This document shows, piece by piece, positions 42,773-55,514 of a stretch of 64,000 nucleotides of DNA. A program made the position numbers and the translations under genes. Below the pieces are notes generated by a model, which had not been told where the DNA came from, did not search any database, and was given only the letters and a program-made list of their open reading frames with translations. The stretch spans positions 45,524,042 through 45,588,041 of the forward strand of contig CM060734.1 of NCBI GenBank assembly GCA_030704615.1. The letters are read 5' to 3'. Origin of the DNA: Takakia lepidozioides (taxonomy: Eukaryota; Streptophyta; Takakiopsida; Takakiales; Takakiaceae). The number at the start of each line of letters is the position of its first letter. The first letter of the stretch is position 1.

Positions 42773-45700
42773 TGATAAGCAGAAAGCATATTTTTTCCAA
42801 TCTATTGGGGTCTCCAGTCGATTTGTCAATCTGTTGATTCTCACTCCTGGGTCCATCAATCTCGATTTCTAATGGATGATCCCATCTCCCCCTCTTTTCC
42901 TCATTTGATGCAGGGATGCAACCGGCATCTTGTGCCAATCATATCTGAGCCAGCGAGCATCGCTCCAGATGAGGAGAATGGGAGTAGAATAAGTTCACCA
43001 CATGTACAAAATATTTGCAAAACAAGGCTCATGCAAGCTTTGAGCTCAAGCCACAAAACAATTTGAGAGGTGAAGCTTCAGGAACAAGACAGCCTTCTGT
43101 CCAGATACAATTCATAGGTGTTATTTTTCATATTTTTATTCAAAAGTTTAATGCACAAAAGGGAAGAAAATCTCATTAAATTTTCTGTAATACACTTAAA
43201 GAAATATACTTCCCATCTCCCATTGGGTGCCATTTCTTTCTTTCAATCCTTGGTGAAGGCGAATCTGAAGTGCAATGGTATGGAATCGATCGAAGGTGCC
43301 CAGGCTGGATGAAGATGGCTTTGAGAGGCCTCGGTTTGAGGTACCCATGATTTTGTAAAGGGGAAGGTCTCCGTGGAGGAAAAAATACTTCCATAGAGGA
43401 GTTTCGAGGCTCAAGCTACCTTGGAACAAGAGTTCATTGTTTGTTGGGCTTCTAGTTGCCAAGACTTGCAATGTAAGCAACTACTCTTGTGAGTTGTATG
43501 AGGAGACGGCCCTTACGTAAAGGGAGTCCAGAACAAGGTTGGATAGCACAACGACATATTCTTAATATTCTCAAAAGATTCTTGTAATATTCTTGAGCCA
43601 AACGAAATCACGAAAATCAGGAAACTACTTTTACGTACTATTTGAAAAACATTTTAAGAGTTCTTGCTCAAGCCGCAATAATTGACACCTGCATGGTAAT
43701 ATACACCCACAAACAAGACTTAAAGATCAGCACGTAAACAATGACATTTGTAGAAATATAACATGCGGACTGCTCCAAAAGAAATGCGAGGATTAAATCC
43801 ACCTTCACAACTACATAGTGGGGATTCGCCAACAAAACCCCAACTCCACTGTCTAATGAAAACCACCCTAGGTGATATACACAGGTGAAGATTCATAATA
43901 TTATATGTGAAATACAAGTATCCTCTTGATTCAGCTCCTTTGATAGGTATCGCGACAGATTGTGCAAGACCAATGCTATTTTTGCTTGCGAATTGACCTT
44001 TATTGTTGAAGCCGTTTTCGTGCTCACGCATTTTCTTCTCATCTATGCTTTAAAGAGATTGGGTTTCTCGAAGCAAAATCGTCCCCTTTGAGGTTTATGG
44101 CCTTCGCCGCAGCTGTCGCTATAATTTTTGGGGTTTGTGTTATGCTACTCAAGGTTTCGCCCTGAGAAACTCTGGTTGAGCTACAATTTCTATATAATGT
44201 AATTGACTATCCTACTTTTTCTTTCGTCATGCCCGGCATAGATATGTAATAGGTCAATAGGATTTTTTATCCATGGTATTTGATAGCTTAGTATTATAGT
44301 TTATTTTTTTTATTTTTTTTATTATTTGAATATTGGGGATGAAATGAAACCCGACTATTTTATTAAGTGGGGAAAAAATAAACACCCATTTGGGCCATAA
44401 GGCATGCACACTTGCAGTGAGGGAGAGCTTTAACGAAGAGAGAACCATCCATCCGGATGAGAAGAGCAGTGCTACTATCTGCAGACTTGTAGCTGTGTAC
44501 ACTAGGGTTTTCAAACTTCTAATGGAAATAATACTTATGCTCCGAAAAAGAGAAAAGCCTACAACGTTTCATTCATCTCAATTGCATACTGTTATTTTGT
44601 GATACTGTACATACCTATTCTCCATCTTCTCCATATACTAACTTTATCAATCTAGTTACTTGAAGGAATTTTCCGTATACTATTGTGATGCATGATCAGC
44701 CTAATTACACACATCACGTCCGTCACATCAGGTCGTATCAGAATATTTGACGCTCACGTGATCTATGTCCGGTGTGTTTTTCCATAGTAAATAAATATAT
44801 ATATATGAGGGGTTAAAAAAACGCCATATCACATTGATCCAACAATTAATTATTTAAAAAAACTATATTTGTCATATATTGAGAGTTATATCTAATTAAA
44901 AGTCTTAAAAAAATAGCTGTGACTGCCAATATTGAAAGTCGCACATAAGTTTTTACAAAAAATATGTGTAACCAATAAGATTCAGCAGTTTTTTATTTAA
45001 TCCCTAAACAACGAAGCGACCCCAATTGGATCGCTTCAGTCGGGCGGTCCACCTCCCTTGGATGTGAGTGGATGGAGGTGGGTCCCAAAGATAAAGTGAG
45101 GGGGTTAAGGAGAAATTTTAAGCACCCTGAAATATTAAAAGCTCTACTCCCTAGAAATTTTCAAAGCGTAAATGCAGAGTTGACTTGCCTACGTGGCATG
45201 CCAAATGAGGAATCTTGAAAAGAACATGTACTATGGCTGAGATTTTATCAAAATGCCAAATTTTTTGACAAGGCACTATGTAATGTTAGTGTGCACTTAC
45301 TTACCAGAGGAATTAGAAAACAAAAATCATGTCATGGCTCTACTTGGGTAAGAAGCCAAACCATGATAATTTCCCCCCTAGATTTCACATACAAAGCAGG
45401 TCTAAGCTGCCATTGAACTAGGAGCTCACGAGGTGCGATCTCCCAAATCAGGGAACGAATCTGACGATGCAGAGTTCCAAACTATAACAGATAGGATCTA
45501 AAAGCTGCGAAAAAACAGAATCTGCCATTTAGAGGATATCGATGAAGAGTGAAGCCTAGACCGGCTGAATATGCGAGATAGAAGCATTACTTGAAGTGTG
45601 GATTGCTTAATAGAAGAGTAAGAGAGAGAGGGAAGTGAGACCATTGAAGAGAGTCCTACTAGCTTGGAGCCAAACATTGGAGGACGAAAGACGAAGCAGG

Positions 45701-46815
45701 CCGAGGAGCGATTTCACTGGTCGAAGCTGAGCCGAGTCGCTTTTTTACTGTTGACATGCTTCTGGACAGTTAATTTCTCTCTCAAACTCAGGTGAGTTAA
45801 GGTAGCACGGCGATTACTCTTTGCCAGGAGATTGGTGGGGTTCTGGTCCACTGGCAGAGAATGCTGACGAAGAGCAGCTGCATATGATGTCATGAAGATT
45901 TGCTGAAGATCCCAAATTCGCCATCTGGATCCCTGCTGAATATATTTTTATTTACAAGGGAGTCTTTGTATATTGTACTTTCATCTTCATTCGAATGTGC
46001 AAAAGCCCAGACAGCAACCTCAACGTCTACTTTCAACCTTCTTCAATGTCACCCTGATCTCTTTAGACTGAGGTTGACTTGCACCTATATAGTACGAGTT
46101 GGAACTCTGGAACCGTGGGAAGAAGTCTAGCTCGAGAAGGCTTGAAACGTGCCACCGAGTGGTACTAGTCACCTAGTGCATAGAGCTCTCACACTCCATG
46201 TGATGGCATGGCGTCCATGATCACATCCGACTCTGATGAATCAGAGTCAGATATTAAATCAAATGTTGAACAGTCTTGCTCAGCAGCATTGGAGTATGAT
46301 CAGTGAGACCTTAAATTTCTTGACATCAATTAGTAACTAATTCGATGCCTCCTGAACAAACAGCGTAGCCCAGGCAAAGTTGAAGATTATCAAGCAGCGA
46401 GCTGGGATGTGCCCACATGGAACTAGTTAGTCTAGTGAATGGGAATATGGTGGTGGTCCGAAGCAAACACGATAAAAGCGAGAAGAGGTCCAAGGCCGAC
46501 AGCATTTCAACTCGGAAGATCTATCCTCAGATCAACTCCCTGGGTTTTGATTGATCAGTTACAGAATTGAAGAATCATCTTGCCTTAAATTGGATTATAT
46601 CTAGATCGAGCCACGTACAGCCCTAGTGCTGTTTAAATTCAAGACGGTACTTAAAAAATAAGGATTTGGGCCATTGATACCAGTCGGTCCATAATCCAAC
46701 AGAATACCCTCTAAGTCATGCAGGAAAAACTCTACACAGTAGGCTTACATGCTGACTAGTTGATACATGTATCGTTCCACTTGTGAGTTCATATATAGAA
46801 ATGCAGGTAACATGT
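42773..46815. other. Long intergenic stretch, no supported gene
   Basis: AT-rich DNA, notably at 44.2-45.0 kb. No exon structure or known domain was seen. A short perfect inverted repeat (GAAGCGA / TCGCTTC, ten-base centre) lies at about 45013-45036. Nothing else is claimed. Confidence 0.5.
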
Positions 46816-47478
46816 CTAAAATTTGGATTTTATGTAGTCGATGGCCTTCTCATTCACCATGAACGCTTTCTCCAGCACAGTGTCGCTGATACCGGAACCA
46901 AACAAAGCAGCGGGTATGGCTTGCACGCCTGGATTATGGCTGTTGAGTGCTGCGATAGCCAAAGCTGGCCCCTTACCCACATTCAGCTCAAAGTGCACAA
47001 GGCCTCTTGGGAACACAAACACATCACCCTTGTGCAGCGTAGTAGCAAAGAGCTTGGCATTAGTGCTCACAAAACCCACGTAGAGAGAGCCTTCCACCAC
47101 AAACAGAATCTCTGTGGCCCGCGGATGTGTGTGGGGTGTCACAAGGCCCCCATGTGCGAAGTCGAGGCGCGCCATGGCGATGCCCAGTGTGTTGAGGCCT
47201 GGAAAACCAGATGCGAATGCTGGCGTGACCGCACTCCCTGAGGAAACAGACGTGTTTCCGGATTTCGCTAAGCCGTGAAAGACGAAATCGTGTGAGGTGA
47301 CTGTTGTTGGGTTTTTGCACACCAGACCGTTCACGGTGAGCGTGCTGGCCAGGTCTGCCACACAAAAGTCTTGCAGAGGATCGGAGTCGGAGGCCATCAC
47401 CATTACAGGTGCGAGCGTTATCTGCACCACAACTAGTAGCACCAAGGTGGCAGGTAAAAACCTAAAGTTTCTTCCCAT
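46816..47478 (-). CDS. Germin-like protein
   Basis: Intronless 220-aa cupin. Start ATG at 47478 is followed by a hydrophobic signal peptide (residues 1 to about 29, LVLLVVVQITLAP), so the product is secreted to the cell wall. C39 and C54 are the conserved germin disulfide pair. Germin box B reads LVTPHTHPRATEILFVVEG with metal ligands H116, H118 and E123. Box C reads GDVFVFPRGLVHFELN with H162. Germins and GLPs are manganese-binding, usually hexameric apoplast proteins with superoxide dismutase, oxalate oxidase or no known activity; which applies here cannot be read from the sequence. All ligands are intact and the length is normal. A damaged relative lies 0.7 kb away on the opposite strand. 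Confidence 0.95.
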   Translation of the reverse strand: MGRNFRFLPATLVLLVVVQITLAPVMVMASDSDPLQDFCVADLASTLTVNGLVCKNPTTVTSHDFVFHGLAKSGNTSVSSGSAVTPAFASGFPGLNTLGIAMARLDFAHGGLVTPHTHPRATEILFVVEGSLYVGFVSTNAKLFATTLHKGDVFVFPRGLVHFELNVGKGPALAIAALNSHNPGVQAIPAALFGSGISDTVLEKAFMVNEKAIDYIKSKF

Positions 47479-47731
47479 GGTTCTAGATTACAACTCCAGA
47501 CTACTGTAGGTGGCTGGTGCAGGTGTGCAGCTCCAATCTCAGTATGCTGCAGAGACAGTTTGCGGAGACTCTCTTATGTCAGGGTTCGCTTTTCCAGGAT
47601 GTCAACATAATTTAGAAGACGTCGAAACTAGTTGTTGTAGAAGAGATTGGGAGAGAACAGTTGAGTGTGATCTGCTTGGTTGAGAGAGATGTACCTGTGC
47701 ACACAGTGAGAAGGGAGAAGATGGCGAGTGG

Positions 47732-47739
47732 TATATATA
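47732..47739 (-). promoter_or_regulatory. Probable TATA box of the germin-like gene
   Basis: TATATATA about 255 bp upstream of the ATG on the gene's strand, in GC-richer surroundings. It would imply a 5' leader of roughly 220 bases. Position-based inference only. Confidence 0.4.
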
Positions 47740-48159
47740 CATCTATCTAAGAAGCTGTCAACGCGGGAAGAAGACTGTATCTACAGCGTGATCATGGGGA
47801 CCCACCACCGCAACTATCAATTTAGCAGATGTCGCTTAAAAATCTCTTAGAAATGTCTTTCATATGCACTGTCGTATTCGTGGCCGGCCGAGAAATTGAA
47901 TGGACATGCAAATGAGTTGGTAATTTTGCTTAGAATAGTAACGCGCAGATCTACAACAGCCCATAACCCACAATCACCACGGCGAGTCACAGACCTAAAC
48001 AGAGATACTCTAAAATTTTGGCGTATGCGAAGACGGCAGGCAACTGCACACATTGATCACTGCAGCGATTTGACAAGACCAGGTCTGCACGTCTGCACAT
48101 CAGTCAATTTGCAAGCCAGTACGAATTAGCCCAATACAACCCGCACTACAGGTGCCATG

Positions 48160-48321
48160 CCTCCAAGCTCACCGGAGAGCCTTTCCCATCTCACTACTTG
48201 GCTCTCTTTCTGGAGTCTGGTTCTTCGGGAAGCGCTGTCACACCAGCACTTGTCAGCGTGTTTCCAGGCTTCAACACATTGGGAATCCCAATGGCTGGCC
48301 TTGCCTTCGAGAAACTCTAGA
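48160..48321 (+). pseudogene. Germin-like gene relic
   Basis: Plus-strand frame reads SGSAVTPALVSVFPGFNTLG then IPMAGLAFEKL and a stop. This matches SGSAVTPAFASGFPGLNTLG of the intact gene 0.7 kb away. Only this middle segment survives: no signal peptide, no box B or C, and a stop where box B should begin. It is inverted relative to the intact gene, consistent with an old inverted duplication. Confidence 0.75.
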
Positions 48322-48329
48322 ATAGAATG

Positions 48330-49370
48330 CCGGCATCTACAGCAACCACCCGTAGGCAGTAGCCACTCATAAAAAATAGTTACTGCTCTGTTGGGATCCC
48401 AATTGCACAATCCAGGGGAAGAATAGAAAGAAGTGTGCACACCACTATCCCACCACTATTCACCGACATTTACCCGCCAATGTATGCAGATTACTACAAA
48501 TTGAACAACGCACAACGCTAGGCAAGGGACTCACACAAGCTATCAACACTTGCTTGGACGAGCTAATTCTGAGGGCCCTGACGCGATTCTGGCGAGAGGA
48601 TCAAGAGGCTGAGTTACGGGGTGACGGGGAATTCGTAGTGCTGTAGTAAGCAGAGGACAGTAGTGACTGGTGACCAGGATAGGAGTCCGTTGTGGATCTG
48701 GCTAGGCAGGATATGATTAGGTTGATAATTCGTTAATCGTAATGATTCCCGCATTCTGTTGGCTGAGCGCAACTTCCCAGTTTGTGTCCTCTAGCTCCCA
48801 ATTTTGTTGTGTTTTTTAATTCCAACAATTTTAACTTTATGGACTCTAGCATATCCTCCTTCTTTGTGGGCATCAAACTGTAGTACATGCGCACTTGTGT
48901 TGACGTAAATAAATTCCGTACTGCCTCCCACGCTCCAATTGGCCAAGCATTAGATGGGCGTGGAGCTGAATGCTAGGGCCGGTTCCGCTAGCGTGGACCG
49001 CCCACCCCCCTCCAACACCCGCTAGGGCGGCACGCCCTCCCGCGCCTCATGGCATTCCCATCCCATCATGCCCTCATGCATGGCATCGCCCTCCATCTTG
49101 CATGCCTTCATCCTCCCCATGCTTACATGGCATCCCAAGCATACATCATGCCCTCTTTCAAAAATCGTGTTTGGGGAGTACGCCCAAACAAGACTGGCGC
49201 TGCTCTTGCTCGTTTTCAGAGAGCACTCCAAAATCTCCACACTGTAGACATAAGCTGGTTTAACATCTGTGTACATTTGGACATGTTCGTATGTCCTCGT
49301 TGTGGAGAGTCCAATGGAGCCCAAAAGGACCAGCATGAATGTTGTTGAAAGCTCACTAGCACCCTTCCTT
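48330..49370. other. Intergenic, no supported gene
   Basis: No gene supported. An open frame around 49145-49350 (VWGVRPNKTGAALARFQ, VCPRCGESNG) precedes the PDF exon and could be related to it, but no known domain was identified. Confidence 0.35.
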
Positions 49371-49500
49371 AAAGTAACTTGGCAAAATGTTGATGCTGCC
49401 GGATTTTCGGGCACAAAAGTCTACCTTGGAGCACGGAGTGGAGACTGGCATGAGTTCTTTAAATATCCTTCACGATGGTGGGACAACCGTAATCGCAAGG
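49371..49500 (+). pseudogene. Lone PDF-motif exon (OSB-like)
   Basis: Plus-strand segment reads GDWHEFFKYPSRWWDNRNRK and then meets a GT donor (AAG then GTGTGGC) at the same place as the donor in the related locus at 1737. The partner exon (K.P..PDF.HK) is not found in the next kilobase, so this is likely a truncated gene or a piece left after rearrangement. Exon start is uncertain. Confidence 0.55.
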
Positions 49501-50044
49501 TGTGGCTTTCTCTTAATGTATGAGGTGAAGAAGTTTGGCTCTTCTTGTTAGTATTCACGATTTGGTATTTTTCTTTGGTGTTTACAAGGTGCTTAGGAGG
49601 GTCAGCTTGGTCTTAGGAGGTCGTGTGTGCGCGAGTTGGGCTGCCACGCCACAGAACCCAACAGGCACTGAATCAATGACACTATTTTTTGTGATACGGG
49701 GAGTTTTCGGGCTCAAGGGTGGTGATGCTCTTAGCCGGGGCCTTAGGTAGAGAAAATAACCTCTTTCACCGTAACCACGCCATGAAGGCGTAGGAATGGG
49801 ACACCGCCCGGGAAGGGGGGGGGGTACTTTGGTACAATGAACCTTGGCAACATTTGCATACCTCTAATTACTACATTTTTAAATATTTTTTAACTTACTT
49901 CTATAAAAGTAATTGTATGTTGGTTGATCCACTAAAACTACCATTGTAAGGATACTATTAGTTTAACTAACTAGTAGGATCTATTGTGGTTACATAAATA
50001 CATGGAATATTAACCGACCTTACCCAAAAAAAAACACCTAAATA

Positions 50045-53000
50045 AATTTATGTGTAAAAACCACAAACTACACACTATTCACTCATTCCTACCTATATAC
50101 TCTATTAATTAATAGAGCCGCCATGGTCCTACTTGTTTTGGGAATAATTACTAAGTATATGTAAGTACCTAGTAACACACATGTCGTCCCTACAAAAACC
50201 TACTCCACTATTTCACAGTTGTGCACTAAACCCCCCCACCTCTAGCAGAGCCCCATTGGTTCTTCCAATGTCGTGGCTATTTTTGACTTTCCATAAACTA
50301 TGTTGTAGCCAGTGTCTTTGCCTCTTTGCAGGTGTCCCTAGTCCCTACACCGTGGCCCACCTATCCACCGTGGAACCCCCTTGTTCCCTCTGTCCTTCCT
50401 CTACCTTCCATGCCCTCACTTAGTCATGCCATCTTTCTATATCTTTCTATATGTACTGGCTAAAGTTTCTTAAAATAAACATTGGGCTACATATTTGGGC
50501 CGAGTATGATCCCAAGTTTGCCCAAAGTAGGGACAAGTTACAAAAAATGGAGCTTATGGGAGCTTGTGGCATTTACCCCACTTGGAGCGCACTGTAGAGG
50601 TCGGGGTACTTTAAGCTAAACACAACAGTTCTGAAGAAAGAAGAGCACATCATGTTGTTGAAAGAAATGTGGCAGAATTCGGGGAACAACTTCACTTCTC
50701 CAACAGTGGTCTTCCTTCACAAGCTGCAGGCCACAAGAAAGTTGGCTCAGTCATTATCAAGATCCCTGGCGCAGGAAAGATCTCAGCGGCTCAAAGCCTT
50801 GACAAAGTGTCTCACACATTGTCAAAAGGGACCGGAAATAGGTGTCACAAACCCTGCCATTATGGAAAGATACCTAGCTGCCAAGCGAAATCTGGGGGTC
50901 TTGTTGGCTGATTCGGATAAATTCCTGAGATCTAGGGCGGGGGTCAACTGGTCCTTGAAAGGTGAGAAAATCAATTCTTACTTCTTCCAAAAAGTAAAGC
51001 AAAGGAGGGAAGCCACTTTCATCACCTGCATCGCTGGCCCTAGTGGTCTCAGTATTGACAATCCCAAAGAAATGGCTTCAGCAGCGGCTACGCATTTCAC
51101 GGCTCTCTTCTCAGAACATGCTGACTCGGCTCTTGCGCAGTCTTCCAGAGAAGAGGTGCTCAGTTCCTTCACCTCCTTGCTGTCGGCAGCAGAACAAGCC
51201 TTGCTCTCCAAGCCCTTTTCTACTGAAGCGTTGCAGCAGGCCATGTAATCATTGAGCTCAATGAAGACACCAGGTCTGGATGGGCTACCAGTGGAATTCT
51301 TCAAGAGTATGTGGGAGTGCATCGCTGATGATTTCCTAAATATGGCCAACGATGTCCTTCAGAAAGGCATCATGCCCTCCCAAATGTCACAAGGAGTGAT
51401 CACTCTCATTTATAAGAAGGGGGACAGGGACAACCTCTCCAACTACAGGCCTATCACTCTTTTAAACTCCACCTACAAAATCTTGGCAAAGGCGCTTGCC
51501 CTGCATTGTAACCGCTCCTCTCCAAGCTCATAAGGCCGGAGCAAACTGGCTTCCTAAAGTACATGATGATTTTGGACAACATCCTCCTCACTAATGAGGC
51601 CTTGCATGTCGCTCATTCGAATCAACAACCCCTGGCTTTGCTTATGCTGGATTTCCAGAAAGCTTTCGACAATATCAACTAGACATATCTGATGGGGGCC
51701 CTAAAAGCCATTGGTATCAATGGGATTGTCTTGGATAAATATCCTCCTTTCTTTGGCCTCCAATAGAGTTATCATCAATGGTACCCTCTACAAAAAATTT
51801 CAGCTCTTTAAATTTGTTAGGCAGGGTTGCCCATTAGCCCCTTTCTTTTCCTCATTGCCGCAGACGGGCTTGGACACTTAATGGATAAGAGAAATGATTC
51901 CCTTGATATCATTATCCCTCGCTCCCCATCTCTGGACCCCTCTACCTCCATTAGATCTTCTCTCTATGCTGACGACACTACCTTGTACATAGATGATAGA
52001 TCCTCTGCCAATGTCTCCTCCACTCTTAGCTCCCTTAATAGCTTTTGTGAAGCTTCCGGCCTGAAGATAAACTGGGGCAAATCTATCAGCCTTCTCAGCC
52101 AGCTGCAGCAAATGCCATTCTGCAACATTGTGATCCATGGGGAGATGACTTGGGGTTAAAGTGGCTTGCTCAGGGCCAGACCCACGAATCTCTGGGACAT
52201 CAGATTGGGATTGACATCTCAGATGACAGCAGGGTAGAAGCTGTTCTAATTAAGCTGAAAAGAAGATTTGCATACTGGAGTTCACTTCACCTTACGGTGG
52301 TTGGGAGAGCCTTGGTGGCCAATCAAATACTGCTAGCTTCCTCTTGGTTCACCTCCTCTATATGGTCACCGGGGGCATCCTTCATCAAAAAGCTCAAATC
52401 TCTGACTCGGAATTTTATATGGGTGCCACGGATGCTGCATCTAATAAAAAAACACTTGTTAGTTGGGCTCAGATCTGCCAGGGACAAAAGCATGGTGGTC
52501 TTGGAATGCTTGATCCAGAGTCGCAGATAACAGCATTGCTGGCTAAATGGGTGCTGAGGGTTTTCACCAACTTATCCAGTCCCTGGAGTAAATTGGTGAG
52601 GCACCATTTGATGGCAGCGGTGCCTAAAACAAGCCCGTGTTGGCCTCCACCCCTAAGATGGACTGTGCAAGGAGGAAAAACGAACGCCAGACCTGCTGTT
52701 GGATCCAAAGCTTGGCAATCGATATGGATTTCCTGGTGTAGGCTCCATGACTCTCTCTATCAGCTGCAACCCACCTCCTACAATGAAGTAATCAGACAAC
52801 CTCTTTTCGGAAACTTCAACAGGGACTCTGAGACCTTGGTGTACTGTTCTAAAAGATGGTCTCATTGGGAAGCAGCAGGGTTCTCCCAGAGAAGAGTGGC
52901 TTCTGGTTGGGGCACAATTTTGGAAGACCTCCCCCCCATCTGGACTCAGTTGTTGGCAAATCGTCACTTGAGATCTGTTCCTAGATGGCTGGGATTCTCC

Positions 53001-54588
53001 CAGGCTTCGGAGAAATTCGCGATGTATGCCACATCCATTGATCATAACCACATTTTTGATACAAGATTCAGTGTGGCAAGTGATGGTCTTCTCCTTAATC
53101 CCTAGCCTTTCAAGCTTCCTGCCAGGTCGGACTGCTATGACATTAGAGTATTATGCTCAATATTTGGTAAAGCTGATCCCAACCCCCCCCCCGCTTGAGC
53201 TCCAACTTTACAGTGGCTTCTTCATATGGTTCCTATCAGCTCCCGTCGGTCAATTGCAGTTTGACCCAGGAGAGCAAAAACATTGGATGAGCAAAAACAA
53301 GGATCACTTCTTCTCTTATACGGTTAAGATAGGGTATTCTCTACTGACGCCCAATCAAACCTTTGACCGGAAATGGTCAAACAAATGGGCTCACCTTGGC
53401 GGACAACCGATTCAATGGAAACTGGTATGGGCAGACATATGGAGAAAGCATAGATCTTCCAAAGTGTCTGCCTTTCTTTGGAAAATCGTCAATCATATAA
53501 TCCCAGTTGGACACTACATCTTTGACCCTCCTTTGTCATGTGCCACATGCAATAGAAATGCCCCTGAGGATCTGGAACATTGCTTAGTGTCCTGCCCATT
53601 TGCTGGTTTAGTTTGGGCTCATGCTATTTCTCTTTATTCTTCTTGGGATAGGGATCTTATATACCCCATTTCTACTCTTCTTTTCAATATCGAGGATGGC
53701 AGATCTTTCTGCTCTTGCCCTGTTTGGGTTGCTCTTGGAAGCATCACTCTCTGGCATATCTGGAAAATGAGATGCTCTACCCTCTTCCAAAATTCAATTC
53801 CCTGTTTACAAAAACTTTTGTTCTTAGTTCACTTAGATATGTTGTCTGAGCTCGCAAGGCATGGGATGTTTTGGTGGCAGCTCTTTCCAGGTGTAATAAC
53901 AGAAGGAGAAACCAGCTCGTTGCAACATTTGACAGCTCGTGGGGGAGGGGAGGGTTCTTCTGCAGACGGATTTCAAAGTCAAGAGTTCAGTGGTTCGAAG
54001 ACCTCCCACCCTGTTGGCAGCTCCATAGGAGCCAAACGGTCCCCCCTCGAATCTGAAGAAGGAGAAGTGAATTGGAGGCACAAAAGAAGTCTTAGAACGG
54101 CAAAATCTAAGGCGCAGTTATCATTCGAGAATCCCAAAAGGAAGCGGGGTTCCTCTTGATTACGAGAAGGATTCTAGTTCCCTACCTTCCTTTTTGGAAG
54201 ATTTGATCATGTCTTTGGTCATTCAGGCCGGGGCCAGGGTACCCCTTTCTTGATCTATGCTTCTTGTTCTCCTCCCTGCTGCTAGGGATATTGGTTACAT
54301 TTTATTTCTTGCCATAGTTGTCTGATGCTAGTGCTACAATATGGTGTAGTTAGTTTATGGCTCCAGCTTAGGCCCTGCGGATGGAGTGGAGCTCCCCACA
54401 GAAGAAGCTGGTGCTTGGCTCTTCTGCCATGCCTTAGCTTTGTCCACTTTATCTCCTCTCTTTAGATCTGCAGGCTCAGAGTGGTATCTCAGTCATCAGC
54501 CTTATGGCTCTATGTAAGGTTATTTTTTCCTTACCTCCTTTTTAATAAATTTACAGGGCTACTATCCCCCTGTTCTCAAAAAAAAAAA
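50045..54588 (+). mobile_element. Decayed L1-type LINE with poly-A tail
   Basis: A second, unrelated non-LTR element. The clear coding part begins near 50650. The element ends in a poly-A run (about 54578-54588) after an AATAAA signal at 54543. CACCTAAATA follows the tail (54589-54598) and also occurs at 50035-50044 after an A-run, a good target-duplication candidate. The first 600 bp after the left copy are not recognisably LINE, so the 5' boundary is tentative; weak similarity between the flanks continues a little past the repeat. Endonuclease is absent, so it is 5'-truncated. Confidence 0.7.
50652..54159 (+). pseudogene. L1-type reverse transcriptase ORF2, broken
   Basis: Order of pieces in several frames: a pre-RT region (WSLKGEKINSYFFQKVKQRR), SSMKTPGLDGLPVEFFKS, LIYKKGDRDNLSNYRPITLL, a stop-interrupted QKAFDNIN, PLFLFLIAADGLGHL (after a frameshift), the catalytic SLYADDTTLY, then GLKINWGKS, and the C-terminal zf-RVT domain (WKLVWADIWRKHRSSKVSAF...WK and CATCNRNAPEDLEHC). 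This is the layout of plant L1-type ORF2. At least four frame changes and stops (for example near 51245, 51530, 51680 and 52155) make it non-functional. The first catalytic D of the F.DFQKAFD box is kept (LDFQKAFD). Confidence 0.82.
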
Positions 54589-54826
54589 CACCTAAATATC
54601 CGTAAAATACACAAACTGGTCCCATGGTCTTCTCGATTACATCCAATTTTGACGTCATGGGCACCTTGGAGTTGCTCCACTTGTCGTTAATTAAATTAAA
54701 TGACAAGGGACTTGCTAGAGGAGTTCAGGGCGTCCTAATTAAACATGTCAACAGAATTTGCAACTGCAACAGCACATTGAAAAATCAGTGTGCCTCCCTC
54801 TCCATATCGTCAAAGAACTCGTCGTT

Positions 54827-54905
54827 GCACATCGGCTGGTAGCTCAGCTGGTAAGTGCACAATGTGTCGCCCTGGTGGTTCAGGGTTCCATTACAGATAG
54901 AACAA
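54827..54905 (+). repeat. tRNA-like fragment, possible SINE head
   Basis: GGTAGCTCAGCTGGTAAGTGC looks like a D-arm/A box, followed 30 bp later by GGTTCAGGGTTCC, near a B box. The arms do not fold into a proper tRNA, so a tRNA-derived SINE fragment is likelier than a working tRNA. It sits about 250 bp after the LINE poly-A tail. Confidence 0.35.
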
Positions 54906-55317
54906 GATTAATCAATAAATGAACAGCGGCTGTACTCCAAAGATTCTCTAATCTTTGACATGGCCTCTAACTATTTCCCCCAAAAAAAGACAATGGCAAA
55001 TCAATATTACCCAGGACATAGCTAGGAGCCCTTCATCCACTTCATTTTCATGAATGGACAAAATTACTAGACTGCATCGGTGAACGTGCCATAGCGAAGT
55101 CTGTAGCTACAAGTGATCGTCGTGGATGGAAGACAAAGCTCAAGCCTTATCCCAAAAGAAAAGAGAGAAGGAAGAAAGAGAGATGGGGCATTTCTGGTTA
55201 GGATAGATTGGGAGAAGTAGCTGCTGTATGTGAATTGTAGCAGTATAATCAGGGTAGAGAGACCTTGAGGGAGAGGGCTCATCGTGAAGTAGGAAGCTAT
55301 GCGGAGAGTGGAGAGAG

Positions 55318-55508
55318 ACGAATCGCCAAGATAGCCTTTGTCTGCAAAAAGCACCTGGGTCGTAGAGTGCATGGAATGGTGGCCGATGGAAGGTTGGGTC
55401 CCAAGGGTCATACAGAGTACATCTGCCTGAAAAGAAGCAAATCAAATGTAGACTTCACGTAATCATGGAACATGCTGGAAGTTACAAAACAAAAACAGAC
55501 CTTCACTG
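55318..55508 (-). pseudogene. Duplicated fragment of the UGT gene (intron 2/exon 3 edge)
   Basis: About 190 bp closely matches 59355-59586, that is the end of intron 2 and the first dozen codons of exon 3 of the nearby glycosyltransferase gene, in the same orientation. It includes the TTTTTGCAG acceptor and the codons for AILAI. It lacks about 40 bp present in the gene. Sequence stops matching on both sides. No other UGT exon is seen here. Confidence 0.75.
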
Positions 55509-55514
55509 CCTTTG

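Noticed and set aside
44254-45060. AT-rich stretch as a possible centromere, origin or matrix-attachment site
   Set aside because: Only base composition supports it; no defining motif.
46783-47241. Plus-strand frame over the germin-like gene
   Set aside because: Antisense shadow; the minus strand has the full cupin with metal ligands.
48970-49263. Proline/histidine-rich plus-strand ORF
   Set aside because: Low-complexity C-rich sequence with repeated CATGCC words; no domain and no splice context.
54827-54905. Functional tRNA gene
   Set aside because: A box is good, but T-arm and acceptor stems do not pair; kept only as a possible SINE fragment.
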